A DNA stretch of 64,000 nt from the NCBI GenBank assembly GCA_021789975.1, contig JAJYIT010000008.1, positions 62,001 through 126,000 on the forward strand. The letters run 5' to 3'. The number at the start of each line of letters is the position of its first letter. The first letter of the stretch is position 1. Shown here piece by piece: positions 30,878-40,515 of this stretch. A program made the position numbers and the translations under genes. A model generated the notes under the pieces. That model was not told the origin of the DNA. It saw nothing but the letters and a program-made list of their open reading frames with translations, and did not search any database. This DNA comes from Bacteroidota bacterium. Its GTDB lineage: Bacteria > Bacteroidota > Ignavibacteria > Kryptoniales > JAKASW01.

Positions 30878-31118
30878 TATTTCCTAATCTTTGTACTTCT
30901 CTGATAAAGTTATAGAAACCGCCGATCATACCTACAGCTGCCCCTGTCAGAAGCAGCCACGGCGACGTTTTGAGCAGCTTATCGAGGAAGTATCCCAGAA
31001 GGAGCATGCCCGCGACAGACGCAGCCAGTTCCGTGCCGAGTCCCATGTAAGGCCCAAGTTGCCTGTAAGCCTCACCAAGGCTCGCCCCGACGCTCTGTTT
31101 CTTTTTGGTATCCGTCAC
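30855..31118 (-). CDS. AtpZ/AtpI family protein
   Basis: LGEAYRQLGPYMGLGTELAASVAGMLLLGYFLDKLLKTSPWLLLTGAAVGMIGGFYNFIREV. Confidence 0.85.
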   Translation of the reverse strand: MTDTKKKQSVGASLGEAYRQLGPYMGLGTELAASVAGMLLLGYFLDKLLKTSPWLLLTGAAVGMIGGFYNFIREVQRLGNIGTKKQI

Positions 31119-31121
31119 GAA

Positions 31122-31487
31122 TCACCTGACCATCTCGCCCTTTTTATCTGTCATCCCGTCACTACTCATTTCACATTTTCCGTCGAACACAGCACCTTCA
31201 TCAATAATCAACTTCGCTGCGCGAATATCTCCCTTGATTCTTGATTTATTCTCAAGTACCAGTCTACTTTTGGCACTTATGTTGCCTGTGATTTTCCCGC
31301 TCACTGTAACAGTTTGCGCATCCACATTGCCGTCGACCTCGCCGTTTGCACCGACAACCAAATCGCCGGAGAGGGCTATATCGCCCTGGACACGGCCGTC
31401 AACCCTAAGGCTTCCGGGACTCGTGATTTTACCTTCAAAGCTGGTCCCTTGCGCAACGATGTTTACTTGTCCGTCTTCTTTCGCCAT
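31122..31487 (-). CDS. Bactofilin (polymer-forming cytoskeletal protein)
   Basis: VAQGTSFEGKITSPGSLRVDGRVQGDIALSGDLVVGANGEVDGNVDAQTVTVSGKITGNISAKSRLVLENKSRIKGDIRAAKLIIDEGAVFDGKCEM. Confidence 0.95.
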   Translation of the reverse strand: MAKEDGQVNIVAQGTSFEGKITSPGSLRVDGRVQGDIALSGDLVVGANGEVDGNVDAQTVTVSGKITGNISAKSRLVLENKSRIKGDIRAAKLIIDEGAVFDGKCEMSSDGMTDKKGEMVR

Positions 31488-31488
31488 A

Positions 31489-32358
31489 TCAATTCGTCTT
31501 TAGTAAATAATTTTCCGGATTCAAATTTCTGCCGTCATGCCAAAGCTCGAAATGCAGGTGAGGCCCGGTACTCGTCGTACCAGTAGATCCTACAAGGGCA
31601 ATCGCTTCGCCTCTCGAAACCCTGGTGCCGACACCTACAAGTATTCTTTCACAGTGCTTATACACCGTCAAGAAATTTCCCGGGTGTGCAATTATGAGCG
31701 TATTCCCTCCGGTCAAAGTCCAATCTGCGAATATGACTTCGCCGGGTGCGGGGGCAACGATTGGTTCGCCGACCGGGGCAGCTATATCGATGCCGTAGTG
31801 TTCGATCGCATAGTCGACCCCTCTAGAAATAAATCCCGACACAGGCATTAGAAGAGGGAACATCGAACCGACATTCTCATTCGCCGTCAATCTTCGAGCC
31901 AACGGGGAATTCACCGACTGAACCGAACGCACAATCTTTGAAGTCGACGATGTCGCCTTCACGTTCTGTTGAGGCGGTTCGACAGCAAGCTGAGTGCTCC
32001 CTGCCGCGGATGCATTTATGCCGGCGGTGTCACCCAACACCCGTCTCAATTTGTTATTGTATACGGTCAGGTAAGTCAGTTCATTCTGCACCGCGTCGAC
32101 TTTCGATTCGAGCGCTTCCACCTTATCAAGTTGTTCTTCCTGAGTGCTGAAAAAGTTCGGGAAGAATACTCTTCCGAGGGGCGTATAAACCATTAGTATA
32201 ACGCTGATCGCGCCAATCGCAACAAAACCCAAAAGAACTAAAACAGCAAGCTTAGCCTTAGATGCCTCAAAAGTCCTCGACGGCTTATCAGGGTCAGATA
32301 AAAGAACAAATGTCAGTTTGGCTGGCGTTGTCTTCACGTGCGACTGTCTGTGTGGCAT
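31489..32358 (-). CDS. M23 family metallopeptidase (membrane-anchored, coiled coil + LytM domain)
   Basis: Single N-terminal TM; HYGIDIAAPVGEPIVAPAPGEVIFADW...HPGNFLTVYKH...GSTGTTSTGPHLHFELWHDGRNLNPENYL. Start MPHRQSH at 32358 preferred to track start 32400. Confidence 0.92.
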   Translation of the reverse strand: MPHRQSHVKTTPAKLTFVLLSDPDKPSRTFEASKAKLAVLVLLGFVAIGAISVILMVYTPLGRVFFPNFFSTQEEQLDKVEALESKVDAVQNELTYLTVYNNKLRRVLGDTAGINASAAGSTQLAVEPPQQNVKATSSTSKIVRSVQSVNSPLARRLTANENVGSMFPLLMPVSGFISRGVDYAIEHYGIDIAAPVGEPIVAPAPGEVIFADWTLTGGNTLIIAHPGNFLTVYKHCERILVGVGTRVSRGEAIALVGSTGTTSTGPHLHFELWHDGRNLNPENYLLKTN

Positions 32359-32649
32359 CTCAGCGGGTATTAATATAGAAATAGAGGGCAAGAATGTCAA
32401 TGTCCCACCATCCTTCTGTTAAATCAGCGTGTGGTCCGAAACGAGAGATTCTCCATATCGTCTTGTGAATCGACAGTTGAATCGGTAATTTTATCACAGA
32501 AATGAAAATTGCTTTTGGGAACAATTCCCGCCGGGAAAGAAATCAGGTAAGAAATCTGCGGTCATTCGTCGGTCATAACATGCAAATGGACTAGAGGTGT
32601 CTCAATGAGGATCTGCGGGACCAAACTCAACCACAATTCCGATTTTATC

Positions 32650-34269
32650 ATGAACAAAGAGCATAATGAAGGGCTTGCAACGCGTGTCAGATCGGAAATG
32701 GAAAAGCTGCGCCGAGGTGGTGGAGACCAGGCGGCAGCCCGCCAAAGAAGCCGCGGCAAACTCCTCGTGCGAGAGAGAATCGACAAGCTTATCGATCCGG
32801 GGACAAACTTTCTTGAAATAGGGACGATGGCTGCCCTTGGGATGTACCATGAACATGGAGAAGCACCGTCTGCCGGGATCGTGACTGGAATCGGAATCAT
32901 TTGCGGACGCCAGGCAGTGATAGTTGCCAACGATTCAACGGTGAAGGCAGGTGCCTATTTCCCAATGACTATCAAGAAGAATCTCCGCGCTCAAGAGATT
33001 GCGATGGAGAATCGCCTGCCGATCGTCTATCTGGTCGATTCATCCGGAGTGTTTCTTCCCATGCAGTCTGAGATATTCCCGGACAAGGAAGATTTCGGGA
33101 GGATTTTCTTTAATAATGCATTGCTGAGCTCGATGGGGATACCACAGATTTCAGCAATCATGGGACCCTGTGTGGCAGGAGGCGCATACCTCCCAATCAT
33201 GAGCGACGAAGCGATAATTGTTGAAGGGAACGGCAGTGTGTTCCTCGCGGGACCGCATCTTGTCAAGGCTGCCATCGGCGAAGAAACGGACACTGAGAAA
33301 TTAGGCGGAGCCGAAACGCATTCCTCCATTTCCGGAATCACCGACTACAAAGTCAAGTCAGACGTTGAAGCTATCGAGCTTATTCGAAATCTCGTTTCAA
33401 AATTGGGTGCCCAACCTGTCGCCGGATTTGACCGTATCCAGTCGATTAGCCCCTCGTTTTCACAGGATGAGATCTACGGTATCATTCCCCAGGACCGGGC
33501 AAAACCCTATGACTTCTACGAAGTCCTTGCCAGGATAGTGGACGGAAGCGAGATAGATGAGTACAAGAGTGATTACGGAAAGTCGCTTATTTGTGCTTAT
33601 GCCAGGGTCGATGGGTGGGCAGTCGGGATAGTCGCCAACCAACGGACCACCGTCAAAGCAAAAAACTCAGACGGCTCAAGTGAGCTGCAAATCGGCGGAG
33701 TGATATATTCGCACAGTGCAGACAAGGCTGCGCGGTTCATTATGAATTGTAACCAGAAGAAGATTCCACTCGTATTCTTCCAGGATGTAACTGGGTTCAT
33801 GGTTGGCACACGAGCTGAGAAAGGCGGAATCATAAAGGACGGCGCCAAAATGGTAAACGCAGTCGCGAATTCTACGGTTCCGAAACTTACTTTCATAGTC
33901 GGAAATAGCTACGGAGCGGGCAATTATGCAATGTGCGGGAAGGCTTATGATCCGCGAATGATCTTTGCCTGGCCTTCAGCAAGAATTGCTGTTATGGGTG
34001 GCGAGCAGGCAAGCCAGACACTTCTAAGTATTAAGCTCCAATCGAAGACCGGAAAGGAAGGACCAACCGGTTCAGACCAGGCGAAAATTCTCGATGAGAT
34101 AAAGAAGAAATACGACTCAGAAACGGATCCGCGATATGCGGCAGCAAGGTTGTGGGTAGATGGAATTATTGCCCCTCTTGATACTCGCGTCATCATCTCG
34201 CGAGGGATTGAAGTGGCTAACAACAACGCATTCATGAATAAATTCAACGTAGGCATCATCCAAACTTGA
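32650..34269 (+). CDS. Acyl-CoA carboxylase beta (carboxyltransferase) subunit, methylcrotonyl/propionyl-CoA type
   Basis: KLLVRERIDKLIDPGTNFLEIG; GAYLPIMSDEAIIVEGNGSVFLAGPHLVKAAIGE; FFQDVTGFMVGTRAEKGGIIKDGAKMVNAVANSTVPKLTFIVGNSYGAGNYAMCGKAYDPRMIFAWPSARIAVMGGEQA. Confidence 0.94.
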   Translation: MNKEHNEGLATRVRSEMEKLRRGGGDQAAARQRSRGKLLVRERIDKLIDPGTNFLEIGTMAALGMYHEHGEAPSAGIVTGIGIICGRQAVIVANDSTVKAGAYFPMTIKKNLRAQEIAMENRLPIVYLVDSSGVFLPMQSEIFPDKEDFGRIFFNNALLSSMGIPQISAIMGPCVAGGAYLPIMSDEAIIVEGNGSVFLAGPHLVKAAIGEETDTEKLGGAETHSSISGITDYKVKSDVEAIELIRNLVSKLGAQPVAGFDRIQSISPSFSQDEIYGIIPQDRAKPYDFYEVLARIVDGSEIDEYKSDYGKSLICAYARVDGWAVGIVANQRTTVKAKNSDGSSELQIGGVIYSHSADKAARFIMNCNQKKIPLVFFQDVTGFMVGTRAEKGGIIKDGAKMVNAVANSTVPKLTFIVGNSYGAGNYAMCGKAYDPRMIFAWPSARIAVMGGEQASQTLLSIKLQSKTGKEGPTGSDQAKILDEIKKKYDSETDPRYAAARLWVDGIIAPLDTRVIISRGIEVANNNAFMNKFNVGIIQT

Positions 34270-35021
34270 GCGGTCAAACGATGAAGACGACAGGGTCGGG
34301 CGGGCTGATGGGAACCAATCCGAGGTTGGAGATTGCCAGAAGTATGTGTAAGCTTATGCTTTGCGCTTCCCTTATCTTTGGATTGACGGGTGAAGCAGCC
34401 GCACAGGGCAACATTCTCCAACGAATCTTCGAGCCCCGCATAATCAGAGTCACGAGCGCGCTTAAAACATATATTCGAACCGAACTTCCACCTGTAAGCC
34501 ACGTCAGAAAAGTTGAGCTGAAACACATCGATATGATTTTTGAAAAAGGCATGCAGCTTTCTAAAGGTGACATCAGCCTGGCATTACTCTCAATATCGTT
34601 CGCCGTCCTCAACAGGACTTACATAACGCCGTCATTCCCTATTGTTGGAAGAGTCCGAGTGCCGTTGCCTGCAGAAAATTCAGCCGACGCTTATGCACGA
34701 ATTAGCAAGCTCCCCAGGTATTTCTTCAACGACTCTCCTTTGGACAAGTGGGGCGACAGCGCGAAGCTGGTACACTTCTTCGGATCAGCTTACCTTACCT
34801 ATGAAACGGGGGCGCGAAATCTCCCTGATCAAATCGGGAAATGGATCGAAGAGGGGGAAGAGACTTTCGGTCTGGATTCACTTGGGCAGAAAAGAGATAT
34901 GTTCATCAACAGACTCGGGCAGCAGTTCGGACGAGCCTTGAGCGAGGGGCGCGATGTATTGCCTTCCGACTTCTTAAGGGCGGAAATATCAAGAAGTCAG
35001 ATCGATAAGATTCATTATTAG
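34266..35021 (+). CDS. Hypothetical secreted protein (start possibly ATG 34281)
   Basis: Signal peptide-like MCKLMLCASLIFGLTGEAAAQG; DKWGDSAKLVHFFGSAYLTYETG motif; no family confidently recognised. Confidence 0.6.
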   Translation: MSGQTMKTTGSGGLMGTNPRLEIARSMCKLMLCASLIFGLTGEAAAQGNILQRIFEPRIIRVTSALKTYIRTELPPVSHVRKVELKHIDMIFEKGMQLSKGDISLALLSISFAVLNRTYITPSFPIVGRVRVPLPAENSADAYARISKLPRYFFNDSPLDKWGDSAKLVHFFGSAYLTYETGARNLPDQIGKWIEEGEETFGLDSLGQKRDMFINRLGQQFGRALSEGRDVLPSDFLRAEISRSQIDKIHY

Positions 35022-35678
35022 GTCAAGATCCTCCGGAGAGGTTAGTTTGAGATTAGGACGTCTCGGCTCTACCACAACGGCCCCGACGCCGATCTTTTCC
35101 ATCAGCATGATCTCGTCGGTAATGCCGGAATAATCACCGACTTCACTGTAAGCTCGCTTAAGATATGCTGATTTCATCACCTGCGGTGTCTGCGCCGCGA
35201 AGAGGTTAGTCCTGTCAATGGTGGAGAGGCAAACCCCGCCTTCTCCCACCAATTTAAGCGTATCCTTGACTCTTGCTGCAAGAAACGCCGCGCCGAATTT
35301 AGTTGCAACACTGATAACACTTGCAAGATCCTCTTCCGATAGAAGGGGTCTTGCCGCATCGTGAATGCAGACAAGATCTTCCTCTGAAAGTGAATCACTC
35401 AGACTGTCGTAAGCATTCTTGACGCTGACGGCACGTTCAGATCCGCCTTCAACTATGCTCACCTTGATACCCGATGTATCGCCAATTCTCCTGAAGTCCG
35501 CAATTTCCGCACGCGGAGCCGCCACACAAATCCGATAAACATCTGGCTGTCTGGAAAACAAATGGAGGAGCCTCAGTATGATCGGTTTTCCGCCGACTTC
35601 AATCAGCGGTTTCGTGACACCCCCAAGCCGTCTTCCGGCCCCGGCAGCCGGGATGATCACGCCAATTTTATGTGCCAT
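34989..35678 (-). CDS. ispD: 2-C-methyl-D-erythritol 4-phosphate cytidylyltransferase
   Basis: IGVIIPAAGAGRRLGGVTKPLIEVGGKPIILRLL; VCIHDAARPLLSEEDL; AAQTPQVMKSAYLKRAY; GITDEIMLMEKIG. Start MAHKIG at 35678. Confidence 0.93.
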   Translation of the reverse strand: MAHKIGVIIPAAGAGRRLGGVTKPLIEVGGKPIILRLLHLFSRQPDVYRICVAAPRAEIADFRRIGDTSGIKVSIVEGGSERAVSVKNAYDSLSDSLSEEDLVCIHDAARPLLSEEDLASVISVATKFGAAFLAARVKDTLKLVGEGGVCLSTIDRTNLFAAQTPQVMKSAYLKRAYSEVGDYSGITDEIMLMEKIGVGAVVVEPRRPNLKLTSPEDLDLIMNLIDLTS

Positions 35679-35800
35679 AATAATCCGCTCGACATAGCTC
35701 CGAAAAAGACTTGTACTCTGGATGAGAAACGACAAATGAGCGCCTTCCGCCTTGGCGCAAAGCGCTCACCTGGAGTGTGTTTCTTAGACCATAGGACACT

Positions 35801-36838
35801 CTAAAGTATCAGCATCCCATCGCCGTAGCTGTAGAATCGAAACCCTTCTTTGATAGCCCGTTTGTACGCCTTCATCATAAACTCGTGCCCTGTGAAGGCA
35901 CTGACGAGCATCAGCAATGTCGTCTCCGGCAGATGAAAGTTAGTGATCATGTGGTCCACAATTTTGAATTCGTAAGGGGGATAAATGAATTTGTCGGTCC
36001 AGCCCTTTCCAGCTTTCACGTGATTATCGGTTGTCACGTTCGATTCAAGCACGCGGACAACTGAAGTACCCACGGCAAAAACTTTTCTCCTGGCATCGAT
36101 CGTTTGATTAATGGACTTTGCAGAATCAAGAGGGACCTCGTAGAATTCTGAGTCCATCCTATGCTTCGTAAGATCTTCAACGTCCACCGTCCTGAAGGTC
36201 CCGATTCCGATATGAAGAGTAATCGGCAGAATTTTTACGCCTTTCTTCAGGAGCCGCGAGACAAGTCTGTTTGAAAAATGAAGGCCGGCAGTGGGGGCAG
36301 CGACCGCTCCAACAACTTTGGCATAAATCGTTTGATAATCTTCTTTATCCTTCTCGGTCGGATCCCGTTTAATGTAATGAGGCAATGGCATCTGCCCGAT
36401 CCTGTCAAGAATTTTGTAGATGTCGCCCTTATAGTTGAATTTTATGGTTCTCCCGCGGCTCGTGGTGTTGTCAATCACCTCAGCATAAATCTTTTCGTCG
36501 TCGAAATATATTTTGTTCCCGATCCTTACTTTCCTGGCCGGCTCAACGACGACGTCCCATATCCCCTCGTCATGGTTCAGTTCTCTTAAGAGAAGCACCT
36601 CGATCTTTGCATTCGTTTTTTCTTTCCTCCCGAGCAGACGCGCAGGAAACACCTTTGTGTCGTTAACGACCAAAGCATCGCCTTTCTCAAAGTATTCCGT
36701 AATCTCATGGAACACCGTTTCTTCTATTTGCTGAGTGGCTCTGTCCAGGACCATCAACTTCGAGTGATCCCTCGGCTCCGCAGGAGCCTTCGCAATTAAG
36801 TTGCGAGGGACAGGGTACTTAAAGTCGGAGAGTTTCAT
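35801..36838 (-). CDS. queA: S-adenosylmethionine:tRNA ribosyltransferase-isomerase
   Basis: KLSDFKYPVPRNLIAKAPAEPRDHSKLMVLDR; AAPTAGLHFSNRLVSRLLKKGV; ITNFHLPETTLLMLVSAFTG; FYSYGDGMLIL. Confidence 0.97.
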   Translation of the reverse strand: MKLSDFKYPVPRNLIAKAPAEPRDHSKLMVLDRATQQIEETVFHEITEYFEKGDALVVNDTKVFPARLLGRKEKTNAKIEVLLLRELNHDEGIWDVVVEPARKVRIGNKIYFDDEKIYAEVIDNTTSRGRTIKFNYKGDIYKILDRIGQMPLPHYIKRDPTEKDKEDYQTIYAKVVGAVAAPTAGLHFSNRLVSRLLKKGVKILPITLHIGIGTFRTVDVEDLTKHRMDSEFYEVPLDSAKSINQTIDARRKVFAVGTSVVRVLESNVTTDNHVKAGKGWTDKFIYPPYEFKIVDHMITNFHLPETTLLMLVSAFTGHEFMMKAYKRAIKEGFRFYSYGDGMLIL

Positions 36839-36912
36839 TTTTTCAAAATCCCTTCCAATCGGTTTTTGAAATGTTCCGAATAGTACTTTGGCTATTCGGG
36901 ACAGTATTACTT

Positions 36913-39699
36913 TTACTTTCTAGTTCTTTTAGCAGTTTTCCGCACACGTTTCCTGGCTGATTTCCTGGCAGGTTTCGTTGCCTTTTGAGGGAACGTCAGG
37001 GCAGCTCGTGCTGCCGCCAGTCTCGCGATCGGCACTCTGAAAGGAGAACAACTAACGTAGTTCAGACCTATCATGTGACAGAACTCAACCGATGACGGTT
37101 CTCCGCCGTGTTCACCGCAGATACCGACTTTGAGATCAGGCCTTACAGACCGTCCCTTTTCCTTCGCCATTTTCATAAGCTGGCCAACCCCCGCGCGGTC
37201 GAGGACCTCAAACGGATCCTTCGAATAAATCTCCATCTGGGTGTAAGGTACCAGGAATCTTGCTGCGTCATCGCGGCTGACACCGAGAGTGGTCTGGGTG
37301 AGGTCGTTCGTACCGAAGCTGAAGAACTCGGCAACCTTCGCGATTTCATCTGCGGTGAGTGCGCCTCGCGGTACCTCGATCATCGTACCGACATGGTAGT
37401 TGAACTTCGCTCCCTTCTCTTTCATTACCTCTTCGGCAACCTGTCGAACGATCTTAGCCTGTCCTTCCAGTTCTTTGACGTTACCAACCAAAGGAATCAT
37501 CACTTCGGGTTCGACTTTCACTCCCTTGTTCTGAATGTTGGCGGCTGCCTCAAAGATTGCGCGGCTTTGCATCTCGGTAATCTCGGGATATATGATGCCG
37601 AGTCTGCAACCGCGGAAACCGAGCATAGGATTAAACTCGTGAAGGTCCTCAACTCTCTGGTGAACCTTCTCGAAGCTTATGCCCATCTCCGAAGCAAGTT
37701 CCCTCTGGGCTCCTTCTTCATGAGGCAGGAACTCGTGCAATGGTGGATCGAGCGTCCGAATTGTCACGGGTCTGCCGTTCATCGTCTCAAATAGACCTTC
37801 GAAGTCCTCACGTTGCAGCGGAAGCAATTTTGCTAGAGCCTTCTTCCGAGCATCCAATGTATCTGCAAGTATCATCTCGCGCATTGGTCCGATCTTTCCC
37901 TCTCCGAAGAACATGTGTTCGGTCCGGCACAAGCCTACTCCCTCGGCCCCGAATGCAACTGCGTTCGCGGCCTGATCGGGCTGATCTGCGTTCGTTCGGA
38001 TCTTCAAGTCACGGTATTTATCTGCCCAACTCATGATTTTGGCAAATTGCTGATAAACCGGCGCATCATTCGGATCGAGTGTTTTGTCGATCAGAACTTG
38101 CAGCACTTCCGACGGCTTGGTCGGAATTTTTCCTTCGATTACTTCGCCTGTTGATCCGTCAATTGAAATCCAATCGCCTTCGCGAACCGTCTTGCCGTTT
38201 ACCTGCATAGTGTGAGATGAATAGTCAACCTCAAGCGCTGAGCAGCCGACTATGCAGACCTTTCCCATCTGCCTGGCGACGAGTGCAGCATGTGAAGTCA
38301 TACCTCCTCTTGCTGTCAGAATTCCAGCGGAAGCGTCCATTCCCCTAATATCTTCTGGCGACGTCTCGATTCTGGTGAGGATCACTGACTCTCCACGTTT
38401 GTTCCATTCTTCTGCATCAGGAGCATTGAAGACAACGCGGCCCGTCGCCGCACCAGGTCCTGCATTCAATCCTTTTGCAAGAAGCCTGCTGTCCTTTATG
38501 GCAGCCTCTTTCTCCCTGAGGTCAAAGACAGGACGAAGGAGCTGATTCAGCTGGTCCGGCTCAATGCGTCCGAGGGCTTCCTTCTCGGTGATAAGCTTTT
38601 CGTCGACCATATCGACCGCGATCTTTATCGCGGCGAATGCCGTCCTCTTGCCGACGCGGCATTGCAGCATATAGAGCGTTCCTTCCTGGATAGTGAACTC
38701 TATATCGTTCATATCCCGGTAGTGCTTCTCCAGAGTCTTCCTGATCTTCTCAAGCTGCCCGTATATTTTGGGATTTTGTTCGGAAAGTTTAGAAATCGGG
38801 ATCGGCGTTCTGATCCCGGCCACAACATCTTCACCCTGGGCGTTCATCAGGTACTCTCCGTAGAACAGGTTCTCTCCGGCGGCAGGATCGCGCGTGAAAG
38901 CCACACCGGTACCTGAGGTCTCGCCCATGTTTCCAAATACCATGGCAACCACGCTGACGGCGGTCCCCCATGACTCGGGTATGTCATACATCTTTCTATA
39001 GGCGATGGCCCTGTCGTTGTTCCAGGAACCGAACACGGCACCGATGGCACCCCAAAGCTGTTCCATGGGGTCCTCTGGAAAATCGTGACCGGTCTTTTCC
39101 TTTATTGCCTTCTTGAATTTTGCCACAAGGTCTTTCAAATCATCCGCAGTGAGCTCGGTATCGTGATGCACCCCTCTTTCTTTTTTCTTCGCTTCGATGA
39201 CTGCCTCAAACGGATCGATCTCGTCTTTGTGGGTCGGTTTCAATCCGAGCACGACGTCTCCGTACATCTGAACAAACCGCCTATACGCATCGTACGCAAA
39301 CCTAAGGTTGTTCGTCTTTTTTGCAAGGCCGTCGACGACTCGATCATTTAGACCGAGGTTAAGAATTGTATCCATCATGCCGGGCATAGAGGCGCGTGCA
39401 CCTGAACGGACAGAAACGAGGAGCGGATTGTTTCTGTCTCCGAATCTCGCACCGACCGCGGACTCAAGTCGTTTCATGGATTTGACAACATCGGCTTTGA
39501 GTACCTTCGGGTACGACCGTTTGTTGGCATAGTAGTAGGTGCAAACTTCCGTCGTAATAGTGAAGCCGGGCGGAACCGGCAGACCTATGTTGGTCATTTC
39601 AGCAAGGTTTGCCCCCTTCCCTCCAAGCAGATTTTTCATCTCTGCTTTCCCTTCGGCTTTGCCATTGCCGAAGAAGTACACATATTTTGCTTTACTCAT
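36913..39699 (-). CDS. ppdK: Pyruvate, phosphate dikinase with basic C-terminal extension
   Basis: [105 protein letters not shown]; tail [24 protein letters not shown]. Confidence 0.97.
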   Translation of the reverse strand: MSKAKYVYFFGNGKAEGKAEMKNLLGGKGANLAEMTNIGLPVPPGFTITTEVCTYYYANKRSYPKVLKADVVKSMKRLESAVGARFGDRNNPLLVSVRSGARASMPGMMDTILNLGLNDRVVDGLAKKTNNLRFAYDAYRRFVQMYGDVVLGLKPTHKDEIDPFEAVIEAKKKERGVHHDTELTADDLKDLVAKFKKAIKEKTGHDFPEDPMEQLWGAIGAVFGSWNNDRAIAYRKMYDIPESWGTAVSVVAMVFGNMGETSGTGVAFTRDPAAGENLFYGEYLMNAQGEDVVAGIRTPIPISKLSEQNPKIYGQLEKIRKTLEKHYRDMNDIEFTIQEGTLYMLQCRVGKRTAFAAIKIAVDMVDEKLITEKEALGRIEPDQLNQLLRPVFDLREKEAAIKDSRLLAKGLNAGPGAATGRVVFNAPDAEEWNKRGESVILTRIETSPEDIRGMDASAGILTARGGMTSHAALVARQMGKVCIVGCSALEVDYSSHTMQVNGKTVREGDWISIDGSTGEVIEGKIPTKPSEVLQVLIDKTLDPNDAPVYQQFAKIMSWADKYRDLKIRTNADQPDQAANAVAFGAEGVGLCRTEHMFFGEGKIGPMREMILADTLDARKKALAKLLPLQREDFEGLFETMNGRPVTIRTLDPPLHEFLPHEEGAQRELASEMGISFEKVHQRVEDLHEFNPMLGFRGCRLGIIYPEITEMQSRAIFEAAANIQNKGVKVEPEVMIPLVGNVKELEGQAKIVRQVAEEVMKEKGAKFNYHVGTMIEVPRGALTADEIAKVAEFFSFGTNDLTQTTLGVSRDDAARFLVPYTQMEIYSKDPFEVLDRAGVGQLMKMAKEKGRSVRPDLKVGICGEHGGEPSSVEFCHMIGLNYVSCSPFRVPIARLAAARAALTFPQKATKPARKSARKRVRKTAKRTRK

Positions 39700-39756
39700 T
39701 ATTTAACCTCCATTTAGCGTATTCACTTTATTCTTCTTTTCCCTTTCGCCATCAAG

Positions 39757-40515
39757 CTATGGGGATTGTTGGGTGAAAAATGTATCATTACTCGAAACTT
39801 CGGAGCCTTTAGACGTGCCCTGTATTCCCGACGGTCCATTACCTGACATCCTGTCAGCCAGACTGGATTCGAAAAGTTTCAAGACACCGAGAGCAAAAGG
39901 ATCTTCGAACCGCATCCGCTCCGGGTGCCACTGAACTGCGATCAACCCGGGGGACATGGACGATGTACTCTCTATTGACTCGACAGTGCCGTCACCTGCA
40001 CGCGATGTAACCATTAATCCCTCACCGATTCTATCTGCGGCCTGGTGGTGCGAGCTGCTGACAACTCCGTGCCTGTTCCTTGTATATCCGAACAACTTCG
40101 ACTCCTCGGACAACTCAACGTTGTGGTACCTGTCTTCGGCATCGGAGATGGAACGGTGAAACCTCTTTTGATACTTCTCCAGGTCCATGATCAAAGTGCC
40201 GCCGAAATACACATTGACTACCTGCAAGCCGCGACAAATTCCGAGGATCGGGCTCCCGCGATTAGAGGCGATCTCGATAAGCCTGTACTCGACCCCGTCA
40301 CGCTCCGGATTTGTGTGGACCGTCTCATCGGGCCAATCACCGTAGAGTTCCGGTGAAACATCCTCTCCGCCAGTAAGAACAAGGCCATCACATATTTCTG
40401 TCTCACTCAGATTATCTTTCGATAAAACCGTGATACTCGCGTCAGGTATCCGTGAAATATATCTGATATAATTGACGTTCTTCTCGCCGCAGTCGGACAT
40501 CCCAATCTTAAGCAT
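39757..40515 (-). CDS. Gamma-glutamyl-gamma-aminobutyrate hydrolase family (peptidase C26 class I amidotransferase)
   Basis: GLVLTGGEDVSPELYGD; GSPILGICRGLQVVNVYFGGTL; VQWHPERM. Confidence 0.9.
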   Translation of the reverse strand: MLKIGMSDCGEKNVNYIRYISRIPDASITVLSKDNLSETEICDGLVLTGGEDVSPELYGDWPDETVHTNPERDGVEYRLIEIASNRGSPILGICRGLQVVNVYFGGTLIMDLEKYQKRFHRSISDAEDRYHNVELSEESKLFGYTRNRHGVVSSSHHQAADRIGEGLMVTSRAGDGTVESIESTSSMSPGLIAVQWHPERMRFEDPFALGVLKLFESSLADRMSGNGPSGIQGTSKGSEVSSNDTFFTQQSP

